Below are positions 24,681-32,189 of a stretch of DNA of 64,000 nt, in pieces. The first letter of the stretch is position 1. The number at the start of each line of letters is the position of its first letter. Under the pieces are notes generated by a model. That model was not told the DNA's origin. It searched no databases and was given only the letters and a program-made list of their open reading frames with translations. This DNA comes from Bacillota bacterium. Its GTDB lineage: Bacteria; Bacillota; Desulfotomaculia; Desulfotomaculales; Ammonificaceae. The stretch is from the NCBI GenBank assembly GCA_040755295.1, contig JBFMBK010000002.1:186001-250000 (forward strand). The letters are read 5' to 3'. Position numbers and translations under genes: made by a program.

Positions 24681-25391
24681 CTACCCCTCTTCGGCCGGCG
24701 TCCTTTTCCGGATGCGCTGCCTGGCCCACTCCCAAGCATACTCATACAGGTGCAGCCCTTTTGAACAGGCGGTGATCATCCCGTCTTCCACACCCAGTTC
24801 GTCAGCCATGTACTCCTTGACCAGTTGGAGTCCGGCAAGGTTGGTTGGCAATCCCCCCCAGAGGTCCCAACTGCGGAAGTAGACGTAAAAGTCAAGACGG
24901 CCGTTTCTGATCCGAGTATCAACGAGTCGGAGGCAGGGCGGGTCATCGAGGTCGATGTCTTCCGGCCGGGCCACCTCGATGCATGCCTGATTGGTTCCAA
25001 AACCGTCCCGCCGGTACATCTCCAATACCTTCTCCACCCCCGGAACGATGCGCTCGCCGTAGGTATACTGCTCGTTTTCCGCCCGTTCCGTGCTCATGAG
25101 GTACCGTGCGAAATACTCCACCGTGTATTCCGGGTCGCTCGGCGCAGGCACGGAGATGTCGGGCGGGATATCGGGCACCAGGGGCCGGACCTTCGGGTTC
25201 TGCACCCGGAGCGCTATAAAGTCGAACTCCAGCCGCCGGCTGCCCGCAAAACTCCCCCGTTCCACCGTATAAATCCGACCGTTGTCAAATATCTTGTACA
25301 GCAATTGAAACCACGCGTCCGGCAGGTCGAAGGCGTTTATAACAACCGGACCCTGCTCTGAGTTTTGACCCTTGTCCAACCTGCTCAACAT
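24681..25391 (-). CDS. divergent thymidylate-synthase-fold protein
   Basis: About 236 aa. The second half has the thymidylate synthase/dCMP-hydroxymethylase layout: YTYGERI, GVEKVLEMY, catalytic-type Cys in DDPPCLRLVD, RSWDLWGGLPTNLAGLQLV (matches the RSxDxxxGxPxN phosphate/base loop), and HLYEY near the end. This compact form resembles archaeal (methanogen-type) ThyA proteins rather than E. coli ThyA. It may make dTMP or hydroxymethylate a nucleotide. The start ATG 25391 has AGGAGG 4-5 bases upstream; TTG three bases on is also possible. It stands alone, convergent with the M14 gene. Confidence 0.75.
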   Translation of the reverse strand: MLSRLDKGQNSEQGPVVINAFDLPDAWFQLLYKIFDNGRIYTVERGSFAGSRRLEFDFIALRVQNPKVRPLVPDIPPDISVPAPSDPEYTVEYFARYLMSTERAENEQYTYGERIVPGVEKVLEMYRRDGFGTNQACIEVARPEDIDLDDPPCLRLVDTRIRNGRLDFYVYFRSWDLWGGLPTNLAGLQLVKEYMADELGVEDGMITACSKGLHLYEYAWEWARQRIRKRTPAEEG

Positions 25392-25474
25392 AATCCCTCC
25401 TTTGTCCATATTAAACAAAAATGCCGCTCATCCGCAACCTTTAACTTTTGCAGAATAGTTTCCGCCGCGTCGGT

Positions 25475-25505
25475 AAAAAGCAAAGCCCCGTTTCACGCAG
25501 GGCTT
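25475..25505 (-). terminator. terminator of the chagasin-like gene
   Basis: Stem AGCCC/GGGCT with an 11-base loop, followed on the minus strand by TTGCTTTTT. It lies about 65 bases beyond the stop at 25569. Confidence 0.65.
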
Positions 25506-25568
25506 CACTTATCCGTTCGGGCCGGCGCGGCCCGAAAAACCGGCTGAAACCAATTATTTCTCACATCG

Positions 25569-25967
25569 TCATCGGACGGCGACGGTCGCCTCAAAGGTTT
25601 TTTCAGGCGGGACGTTTTTCTCCCACGGACGCCGGTAAACCAGCTTCAGCTCCGTCCGGCCCGGGGCGGAGGCCTTAAAATGAAAGGTTGTTTTGCCGTC
25701 GGAGCCGATGCGCGCGGTGTCGGCTTTATACTCCGGTTCGCCGACCTGCTTGATAACCGCCTCGTCCCCGGACGCAACCTCCCACCCGTACCCGGTGGTC
25801 GGCTTACCCGAAAGCACCACTTCCAGCGTATTTCCCGCTTGCAGCTCGACGGTTCTTCCTGAGTCCTTTTCGGTCAATCTTATACCTGCTTGAGGAGCCC
25901 GTCCGCAAGCACCGGTGAATAATACAACTATTGCAAATACGATCAATAACCAAGCCGGGCGGGACAT
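25569..25967 (-). CDS. chagasin-family (I42) protease-inhibitor lipoprotein
   Basis: 132 aa. A signal peptide ends in FTGAC, a plausible but non-canonical lipobox, giving a membrane-tethered lipoprotein. The mature part is an I42/chagasin Ig-like fold with its three binding loops: GKPTTGYGWEV (the NPTTGY loop), a central glycine loop (ARIGSDGKTTFHF), and VYRRPWEK (RPW loop). I42 proteins block papain-like cysteine peptidases. It shares its upstream leader with the stalk-I42 fusion gene at 39411. The ATG has GAGGAGG 7 bases upstream. Confidence 0.9.
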   Translation of the reverse strand: MSRPAWLLIVFAIVVLFTGACGRAPQAGIRLTEKDSGRTVELQAGNTLEVVLSGKPTTGYGWEVASGDEAVIKQVGEPEYKADTARIGSDGKTTFHFKASAPGRTELKLVYRRPWEKNVPPEKTFEATVAVR

Positions 25968-26092
25968 ATTAGTGCCTCCTCTGAAATAATCGTTCTTTCT
26001 TGGGCGCGGCGATGAGCTCGTATTACTGCGCCACTTCTACCCGTGTTCCGTTTATGTTACTCTTCTGCGCCTAAGTCCGCTTACGGGTCACC
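25968..26092 (-). promoter_or_regulatory. conserved leader element, copy A
   Basis: Minus-strand leader running from GACCCGTAAGCG through GCGCAGAAGAGTAACATAAA and GAAGTGGCGCAG to the SD and ATG of the chagasin gene. It aligns without gaps over about 58 bases with copy C (40851-40975), with roughly 80% identity, and with the elements at 31851-32186. A promoter, riboswitch-like RNA or mobile leader are all possible. Confidence 0.6.
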
Positions 26093-26704
26093 CATTTCCA
26101 TTCTTCGTTTTGTCCGACACTCAGTCCAACATTCGTAATTGTTAACAGATGACGCCGAAGAACCAAAGCCGTGGTACCGACTATCAGAATCAGATACCTT
26201 CTCAGTGCTGGGCATGGGCGACTCCTTTAGGATTGCTTTTGCCGAAAGTGCTTTTTTAAACGCCCGCGTTTCTGCCTCCCAACCCCGTTGTCTTTATAGT
26301 GATTTAACACCGCCTGGCGCCAAAATGTGACACCAGAACCTCAAGCGCCCCCTCGTTATAACATGCATCTTTCATAACCCATACCGCCGTGCTTCGCACC
26401 CTGGCACGACCGGGCTGTATGCGGGAGGTAAGCCCCCTGCGGGAAGAGGTCCACTGCCATTGTGTCGAATAATTGGTATTTATGGAACCCCTTTCTTAAT
26501 TATAGCCTCGCCCGACCCGCCCGCCAATAGAATTTTAACGTGTAACCCGGTGTTTATTTACGATAACGAATCTCGGACGGCTTAACCTGCCTAACAAGAA
26601 AATGTCGGCAAAATCCACCCTGCTTCGACCTACCCGTAAAGGCCCGGGAACGCCTAAGCTTTTTAATTCAGACCTTTATCTATCTGTAGCAAGGTAAAAG
26701 CAAG
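26093..26704. other. long gap without a recognisable gene
   Basis: About 610 bases. It contains inverted segments near 26390-26450 (GTGCTTCGCAC hairpin, then GCGGGAGG...CCCCCTGCGGG), which could be a structured RNA or a decayed element. A 63-codon ORF at 26139 has no ribosome site and is not accepted. No known RNA family is recognised. Confidence 0.4.
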
Positions 26705-26740
26705 AAAACCCGGTTCTGGGCAAGGCCTGACCGGGATTTT
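26705..26740 (-). terminator. terminator of the 26781 gene
   Basis: CCCGGT...ACCGGG stem flanked by AAAA and TTTT on both sides, so it can work on either strand. It is about 40 bases past the stop of the minus-strand gene. Confidence 0.6.
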
Positions 26741-26780
26741 CGGCTAACAGTATAAGAGGCTGTTGCTGCGGGGTAAGAAG

Positions 26781-27266
26781 TTAAAGCAAATCAAAAAAAC
26801 GACTGTACTTTTTTACGTAAGCGGTCTTTGCCAAATACAACAACTCGTCCGCGGCCCGTCCCAGACGCGCCCATTGTCGCGGCGGTTCGGTCAGCCAGCA
26901 TAAAAGCCCCCCGGCTGCGGATTCATCGAAAAACACCCCGTATAAGGTTCCGCCCGGCCCGCCCATGACTTCTCTTGTTAACGGCTGCTTGCGGGCATCA
27001 CCGATGAGTTCAATAATTTTCAGGGCGCGTTCGTTAGGGACCACCCCCTCCCATTCTTCCTGCTCGGCGGCTTCATAGTTTGATTCATTCTCTCCGTCAA
27101 AGACGTACTCGCGGGGGAGAAGGTCCAAACGGTCTTTGGGCGCCGGTCTCCGGCAAATTATACGGCAACCCGGGGTTCCGTCCGGCAGGACGCGATTCTC
27201 GAATTGCAGGAGCAGCGATGGGCTGTACGTCGGCGATACAATAACGCCCATTAGAAAACTTCTCAT
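26781..27266 (-). CDS. hypothetical protein
   Basis: 161 aa, not recognised. The first 30 residues are a beta hairpin pattern (VIVSPTYSPSLLLQFENRVLPDGTPGCRIICRR), the middle is acidic (ENESNYEAAEQEEWEG), and the rest is helical (NERALKIIELIGDARKQ; ARLGRAADELLYLAKTAYVKKYSRFFDLL). No signal peptide or cysteine cluster. It has its own terminator and is isolated from neighbours. Confidence 0.6.
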   Translation of the reverse strand: MRSFLMGVIVSPTYSPSLLLQFENRVLPDGTPGCRIICRRPAPKDRLDLLPREYVFDGENESNYEAAEQEEWEGVVPNERALKIIELIGDARKQPLTREVMGGPGGTLYGVFFDESAAGGLLCWLTEPPRQWARLGRAADELLYLAKTAYVKKYSRFFDLL

Positions 27267-27487
27267 TCCGGTATCTCTCCCAGTTGGTTGACTAACTGAC
27301 TGATTCTAATTATAGCACCTTTTAGTTTAAACACCGCATTTCCCGAAGGATAACAGGTACACCCGGTTCGAATTCATTTCGCGTCAACCCGGTTTTATGG
27401 AGCCTGAATAAGAAGTAAAGTCGGTGACGCCTGTCACGGCGTGATTGATGAAAATCACAAACCAAGTATTTCCGACGCCTTATTCTT

Positions 27488-27613
27488 TCAGGAAACCCTC
27501 CGTCTCTTCGCGCTTACCAGGACGATTATGAACCCAACACAAAAACTTATCACAAAAGAGATAATTGCCGTTGATGCCGGGTGTTGAACCACCAGTTGTT
27601 GCAACACTGACAC
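27488..27613 (-). CDS. 41-aa single-pass membrane protein
   Basis: A short frame from GTG 27613 with AAGGAGG 5 bases upstream encodes MSVLQQLVVQHPASTAIISF followed by VISFCVGFIIVLVSAKRRRVS. This gives one membrane helix (about 15-34) and a basic cytoplasmic tail, a layout usual in small membrane proteins and sporulation or holin-like peptides. It overlaps a 71-codon frame that has no ribosome site, which I reject. The strong SD and positive-inside tail make this the better reading. Confidence 0.6.
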   Translation of the reverse strand: MSVLQQLVVQHPASTAIISFVISFCVGFIIVLVSAKRRRVS

Positions 27614-27917
27614 AAGAGCCTCCTTGCCGCCTGTCCGGCTTTAGCATTTCGCCCATATCTATTTTTAACCCCTGTTGTACCAAAATAAACCGCACCGGGT
27701 TAAAAATATACCAGTATAAGTCTGGCGAGGTAAATATTAGCTACAAAGGTCGCTCCCGCCCACCCCTTAAAACCGGCCGGCAGCAACGTAATTACGATTA
27801 AGAAACCGTTCCGGCTCACGTTTAACATCAATCGTCGGGGTGCGACATGCTGCACGCGCCGGTTTTATAAACACCTTTTTCTTCAGCCTTTCGGTCAGGA
27901 ACACACCGGATTCAACA

Positions 27918-28454
27918 ATGGAAAACTCGCCGTATAGAACCTGTGCTTACTCTGTGGAGAGGGGAGTCGACATAGAAAGGGTTGATTTAGTAAATAGCCG
28001 CAAAGACAACCTTCACGACTTCGATAATCTCGTCGCTCAACACAGCGACAAAGCGCTGCGCATCGCTTACCTCATTACTGGCAGCAGAAAGGCCGCCGAA
28101 GACGCGGCCCAAGAGGCGTTTGTCAAATTCTACGGTGAAATCGGACTTCGGCGCTCAGCGGATGTCTTTGAGCCCCGTTTTTACGAAATACTGACCGGGT
28201 TAAGCCGGCGGTCAGCCGGCGGATCTTCAGACGGTATTAACGATAATGAAACGCATCGGTTTATCAGATCGGCGCTGGTAAAACTCCCGGCCGCTTTACG
28301 CACCGCGGTCGTCCTTCATTGCAACGGTTTTTCAATCAAAGAAATCGCTGTGATCCTCAAGTGCCGGGAAGGCGCCGTTAGGTCCCGGCTGAACCGCGCC
28401 TACAAACAACTGGTCAACGAAATGAAACTCGCGCCGGCAAGGATAACTGATTGA
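27918..28454 (+). CDS. ECF-type RNA polymerase sigma factor
   Basis: About 178 aa. Region 2 is DFDNLVAQHSDKALRIAYLITGSRKAAEDAAQEAFVKFY. Region 4 is LVKLPAALRTAVVLHCNGFSIKEIAVILKCREGAVRSRLNRAYKQL, with the helix-turn-helix intact. Between them the linker is variable as in ECF factors. The start is uncertain: the ATG at 27918 is taken, but no clear ribosome site precedes it and the frame is open from 27840. The next gene, 40 bases downstream, encodes the matching membrane anti-sigma-like protein. Confidence 0.88.
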   Translation: MENSPYRTCAYSVERGVDIERVDLVNSRKDNLHDFDNLVAQHSDKALRIAYLITGSRKAAEDAAQEAFVKFYGEIGLRRSADVFEPRFYEILTGLSRRSAGGSSDGINDNETHRFIRSALVKLPAALRTAVVLHCNGFSIKEIAVILKCREGAVRSRLNRAYKQLVNEMKLAPARITD

Positions 28455-28494
28455 AGCCGTTACGACATATGACACTATAAAGGAGTGCGGACTG

Positions 28495-28860
28495 ATGAGG
28501 CGCTTACGGCTTGACGAGCGACAGGTCGACACACCCGCGGGTGAAGCCCCGGTGATCGAGCATACACTGCCATATGTTCCGGCCGTGAGAACGAAGGATA
28601 ATATCGACCGGCAAGAAAAGGGGGGAACAATCCTTCACGAAACGTTCAAAAACCTGCTTTTACGTCAGCGGCGTTGGAAAAAAGCAACGGCAGGAGTCCT
28701 GGGCGGCGTACTGTTCGTGGGAGTCTTTGCCGCCGGCTTTTCTACGGAAGCGCAGACCTGGGCAAAAAATACGGTGGCCAGGGTTTTCGGACTCCCACAG
28801 GTGAATGAAGCCTATCAAGGCGCGGACCCCGATGGCAATAAAGGAGGACCAGGCTTCTAG
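28495..28860 (+). CDS. anti-sigma-like membrane protein, N-terminal part
   Basis: 121 aa. A cytoplasmic N-terminus (MRRLRLDERQVDTPAGEAPV), a membrane helix (ATAGVLGGVLFVGVFAAGF) and the beginning of an outside domain (TEAQTWAKNTVARVFGL) are followed by a stop at 28860. The sequence that should follow continues in the +1 frame (next entry). ATG with AAAGGAG 9 bases upstream. Either one anti-sigma gene (DUF4367-type) is broken by a single-base change near 28830-28850, or the two overlapping frames are translated separately. Its position after an ECF sigma gene fits a transmembrane regulator. Confidence 0.7.
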   Translation: MRRLRLDERQVDTPAGEAPVIEHTLPYVPAVRTKDNIDRQEKGGTILHETFKNLLLRQRRWKKATAGVLGGVLFVGVFAAGFSTEAQTWAKNTVARVFGLPQVNEAYQGADPDGNKGGPGF

Positions 28861-29263
28861 GCACACAGCGGCAAAAGGCATGGAGACCCTCTTCGGTTTA
28901 CCGTTCCGCCTGCCCGATTACCTGCCCCGGGGCTACGAATTGACGACCATGTCGGGCGATGAACCAAGTACTACGGTTAACGGGAAAACGGTGGGAAGCT
29001 TCAAAACGGTCGAAGCGTTATGCGAGGCAGCCGGCAACAGGATGCTGCATCTATTCGTCTCCGACAACAAGCAGTTTCTCAAAGCCGGAAAGGTACTGCG
29101 ACAGGTTAAGGTCGCAGGTAAGGACGCCGGATGGGCCGAATACTCCGTCGTATCATTTAACGGCGGCGGCCGGGAGGATAACGGTATAGCATACATCGTA
29201 TCAAACGACAGCGGCGAACTGACCCTTAACGAGATGCTCAGGGTCGCCGGATCGATCTATTAA
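28805..29263 (+). CDS. anti-sigma-like protein, extracellular C-terminal part in +1 frame
   Basis: Open from 28805. The DUF4367-like domain is FGLPFRLPDYLPRGYELTTM, GNRMLHLFVSDNKQFL, VKVAGKDAGWAEYSVVSF and ELTLNEMLRVAGSIY. It has no membrane helix of its own, so it only makes sense joined to the preceding frame. Internal ATGs at 28832 and 28880 could start a separate protein. An AAAGGAGG lies at 28840-28847, but its spacing to ATG 28880 is too long. Possible +1 frameshift, mutation, or sequencing error. Confidence 0.65.
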   Translation: MKPIKARTPMAIKEDQASRHTAAKGMETLFGLPFRLPDYLPRGYELTTMSGDEPSTTVNGKTVGSFKTVEALCEAAGNRMLHLFVSDNKQFLKAGKVLRQVKVAGKDAGWAEYSVVSFNGGGREDNGIAYIVSNDSGELTLNEMLRVAGSIY

Positions 29264-29275
29264 AAATCGCATAAT

Positions 29276-29345
29276 CTGTAACTTTAACCCTGTAACTTTA
29301 ACCGTAAGCTTTGAACTTTGAACATACCTAAAGATCCATCACCCT
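29276..29345. repeat. degenerate heptanucleotide repeats (TAACTTT type)
   Basis: TAACTTT AACCCTG TAACTTT AACCGTA AGCTTTG AACTTTG AACATAC keeps a 7-base step. It fills the gap between convergent genes. Confidence 0.6.
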
Positions 29346-29362
29346 AAGCTCTAAAAACGAAC

Positions 29363-31162
29363 TCAATACCCCGCAGATACGTTCCCGCCCGCACGGCTTT
29401 TTCTCACCCTGCTGCGGTATGCCCTAATTATATCGTGGCGCCGTAATATTCCGACTAATTGATAGGCTTCTTCCCTGCTCACAACGGGGATGCGGCCGTA
29501 ATCTTCTTCGGCCGCCTTCAGTACCTTATCCAGGAACTGATCGGGATAAACAACGAAGGGCGATTTGGTGGCGATGTCGCCGACGGTAAGCTCTTTTTCC
29601 CTGCCCAACGACCGCTGAACATCCGCATACGCCACAATCCCTGCCAGCAAACCCTTTTCATCTACCACCGGGAAACTGTGGGATCCCGCATTCTGAAAGA
29701 GCGTAAGGAACTCTTCCATGCGCATCGTCGAAGGCACCACGGGAAAGTCCCGCGTCATCGCTTCCTTCACGGTTATCGTCCGCATAACGTCGGCCAGCTC
29801 TCCTTGCTCAATGTCGACTCCCCGGCGCCTTAGTTTGAGCGTATAAATGGTCTCGCGCATTAAGGCGCGGGTGAATACCGTGCTGATCACCACCGTCATC
29901 ATCAAGGGAAGGATGATGGCGTAATCTCTGGTCATCTCAAAAATGATCAGTATTGCGGAAAAGGGAGCGCGGGCCGCTCCGGCAAAAACCGACGCCATGC
30001 CGACGATACCGTAAGCCCCGGCAGGTGCGGTGATGGAGGGGAAAAGACTATGGACAACCGCGCCTAAAGCGCTTCCCAGCATAGCGCCGATGAACAGGCT
30101 TGGCGCGAAGACCCCGCCGCTTCCGCCGCTGCCTATTGTCAACGAGGTGGCCAGTATCTTCAGCAGGCACAGCGCCAGTAGCACACCGAACACTATTTGC
30201 CCGGACAATGCCTTCGTAATGCCTTCGTACCCCACTCCGAAGAGGTCATGGCTGTACAGTCCGATAACTCCTATTGCGAGACCGCCCAATACCGGTTTGA
30301 TATATTCGGGCATCTTGATGGATTTGAACAGGTCCTCGAAACTATACAGCGTGCGGATAAACGCAAAGGCGGCAAGGCCGGCAAGGACCCCGAGTATCAC
30401 GTAGAAAAAGAATTCCCACCCGCTGGTAATGCCGAAGTGCGGAACAGCGAATGCGCGATTATCTCCGAGGAATACCTGCGATAAGAAGTCGGCGGTAACC
30501 GCGCTTATTATGACATAGGCGAACTTTCGCGTAATAACGGTTCCCAAAATAACCTCAAGCGCGAAAAAAACCCCGGCGATGGGGGCGTTAAAAGTAGCGG
30601 AAATACCGCCTGCGGCGCCGCAGGCAACAAGGGTTTTCACAGTCTCGTCCGGAAGCCTCAGCCACTGACCGATAGCCGAACCGACTGCCGATCCGATTTG
30701 CACGATGGGGCCCTCACGCCCGACGGACCCCCCGCTCCCGATGCAGATCGATGACGCCAGCGCTTTCACGACCGCTACGCGGGGGCGTATCCTGCCGCCT
30801 TTCAGCGCCACCGCCTCCATCACCTCCGGTACACCGTGTCCCTTTGCCTCGCGGGCAAAGCAATAGACGAGGGGTCCTACCAGCAACCCACCCGCCGCGG
30901 GTATTAGGATAACGTAGAACCGTCCAAGGAAAGATAAGACGTGGCGCCCTCCGTCGAAAAAAAGGCCGTGGAAACCGCCTATCAGCCATCGGAACGCTAC
31001 CGCCCCCAAAGCCGCTGCAACCCCGACAACGACGGCCAGGAGGAATCCTTGCGCCGCTTCGGACGTCTTCAGCATCAATATAAAGGATGTAAGGGAAAAC
31101 GACCCGCGGATCAACGAACCATCGGCTTTAATATTGTTTTTGTCTGCACCCTGTGTTGGCAA
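29363..31162 (-). CDS. ClC-family chloride/proton transporter with CBS pair
   Basis: About 599 aa membrane protein. The three ClC selectivity motifs are present: GSGGSVGREGPIVQIG (GSGIP region and GREGP with the gating Glu), and SGGVFAPSLFIG (GxFxP). The gating Glu suggests a 2Cl-/H+ exchanger-type protein. Two CBS domains occupy the C-terminal 130 residues (MTRDFPVVPSTMRMEEFLTLF; KSPFVVYPDQFLDKVLKAA) and probably sense nucleotides. The start is taken as TTG 31162 with GGAGG 4-5 bases upstream; 16 further codons are open upstream. Confidence 0.93.
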   Translation of the reverse strand: MPTQGADKNNIKADGSLIRGSFSLTSFILMLKTSEAAQGFLLAVVVGVAAALGAVAFRWLIGGFHGLFFDGGRHVLSFLGRFYVILIPAAGGLLVGPLVYCFAREAKGHGVPEVMEAVALKGGRIRPRVAVVKALASSICIGSGGSVGREGPIVQIGSAVGSAIGQWLRLPDETVKTLVACGAAGGISATFNAPIAGVFFALEVILGTVITRKFAYVIISAVTADFLSQVFLGDNRAFAVPHFGITSGWEFFFYVILGVLAGLAAFAFIRTLYSFEDLFKSIKMPEYIKPVLGGLAIGVIGLYSHDLFGVGYEGITKALSGQIVFGVLLALCLLKILATSLTIGSGGSGGVFAPSLFIGAMLGSALGAVVHSLFPSITAPAGAYGIVGMASVFAGAARAPFSAILIIFEMTRDYAIILPLMMTVVISTVFTRALMRETIYTLKLRRRGVDIEQGELADVMRTITVKEAMTRDFPVVPSTMRMEEFLTLFQNAGSHSFPVVDEKGLLAGIVAYADVQRSLGREKELTVGDIATKSPFVVYPDQFLDKVLKAAEEDYGRIPVVSREEAYQLVGILRRHDIIRAYRSRVRKSRAGGNVSAGY

Positions 31163-31395
31163 ATTACCTCCAGGTTTATGTCCTAACGAAAATTGTATTT
31201 TAACCGACAAAGATGACGGGCGAACCTAAATTCCCCATAAATTTAAGTCTACTCTTCTGTTTTGTTCATGGCAAGACAGTTATTATGTACTGTCAAGGAA
31301 ATCCTATGGTGTCTTAAAAAAACATACTACTTAAAACCCGACAGGTTAACCGAGGCTTTATGCTATACCATATGCGAACCGCGCAGACTATTTCC

Positions 31396-31782
31396 CTATC
31401 CCTGCAGCCGGTAAAAAACATACGGCGCCGCGGTGATCCATAAGAGAACCAGAACCCACAGACGGCCTGCAAAAAGGTTGTAGTCGCGCAACAGCCTTTG
31501 CCATGAATGCCCTGCAACGTAATGTCCGAAGAGGAACTCGAACACAACCGTAAGCGCCAGCCAGACGAGCCCGACGGCAAGCGCCATTCCCACCGATTCC
31601 AGCGGCCAAACGCGCGTGACTCCCCAAATATAAACCCCGAACACCAGGAGCCCGGTGACGGTTGAAACCTGGTGCGCGCGTAATTCGCCGATGCGCTTCC
31701 CATACCATCCTTCGCGAAGCGCCCCGTTGAGGACGGCTATCAGCACCATCGGTATCCATGCGAGCGCGTATTTCACCAACAC
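31396..31782 (-). CDS. conserved small integral membrane protein
   Basis: 128 aa with four predicted membrane helices (ALAWIPMVLIAVLNGAL, VTGLLVFGVYIWGV, MALAVGLVWLALTVVFEFLFG, LWVLVLLWITAAPYVFYRL). Conserved loops GKRIGELRAHQVST and GHYVAGHSWQRLLRDYNLFAGR occur in an uncharacterised family seen in Deltaproteobacteria and Firmicutes (recalled from pattern). It ends with a short tail RLQG. Located between two leader-element copies and the ClC gene. Function unknown. Confidence 0.75.
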   Translation of the reverse strand: MLVKYALAWIPMVLIAVLNGALREGWYGKRIGELRAHQVSTVTGLLVFGVYIWGVTRVWPLESVGMALAVGLVWLALTVVFEFLFGHYVAGHSWQRLLRDYNLFAGRLWVLVLLWITAAPYVFYRLQG

Positions 31783-31850
31783 CTGATAATCACTTCCCTC
31801 TCACGTACCTTTGCTTCACATCAAGCATAGGATGAAACGGTTACATATAT

Positions 31851-32186
31851 GCAAAAGAGTACCATAAACGGAACGCGGCGGGAAGTAATACAGATGCGTT
31901 GCTTATCGCAACGCCCTCCGAAAGAAGCATTCTCAGAGGAGCCACCCATGCCGCGCTACGGCACAACGAAGAATGAAAACAAGGTCCCGAAGCTGTGGTG
32001 CTTAGTAGCAGTAACGTAGAACGGACGAAACGTTGTGAGAAGTGACGCAGGGCAAGGAAGAACGTTGGAGACGAACCGGAGTGTACATAGAGGTACATAA
32101 GGGTTTTTGGCTCCGACCGGCTGACGCAGCAATGCGATGCTTATCGCAACGCCCTCCGAAAGAAGAAGTATTTTATAAGGAGGACA
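31851..32186 (+). promoter_or_regulatory. conserved leader element, tandem copies B, B2 and B3
   Basis: Three related segments precede the radical SAM gene. B (31851-31945) contains AGTACCATAAACGGAACGCG and a hairpin GCGTTGC-TTATC-GCAACGC, and ends at an SD. B2 (31998-32055) aligns gap-free with copy C. B3 (32119-32186) repeats CGCAGCAATGCG and TTATCGCAACGCCCTCCG, then the gene's AAGGAGG. In B and B3 a CCTCC/CTCC could pair with the following GGAGG, masking the ribosome site. Between B and B2 lies a 23-codon ORF (31948-32019, MPRYGTTKNEN...) with an AGAGGAG upstream. Confidence 0.6.
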
Positions 32187-32189
32187 TGC

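Noticed and set aside
25968-26092. Known c-di-GMP-I (GEMM) riboswitch
   Set aside because: The leader lacks the GGCAAACC and GACGCAAAGCCTCCGG-type core, so it is reported as an unknown element.
26390-26450. SRP RNA, 6S RNA or group II intron domain V
   Set aside because: The hairpins are suggestive, but none of the conserved loops of these RNAs could be found.
27480-27695. 71-codon minus-strand ORF
   Set aside because: No ribosome site. The overlapping 41-codon frame has a strong SD and a membrane helix and is preferred.
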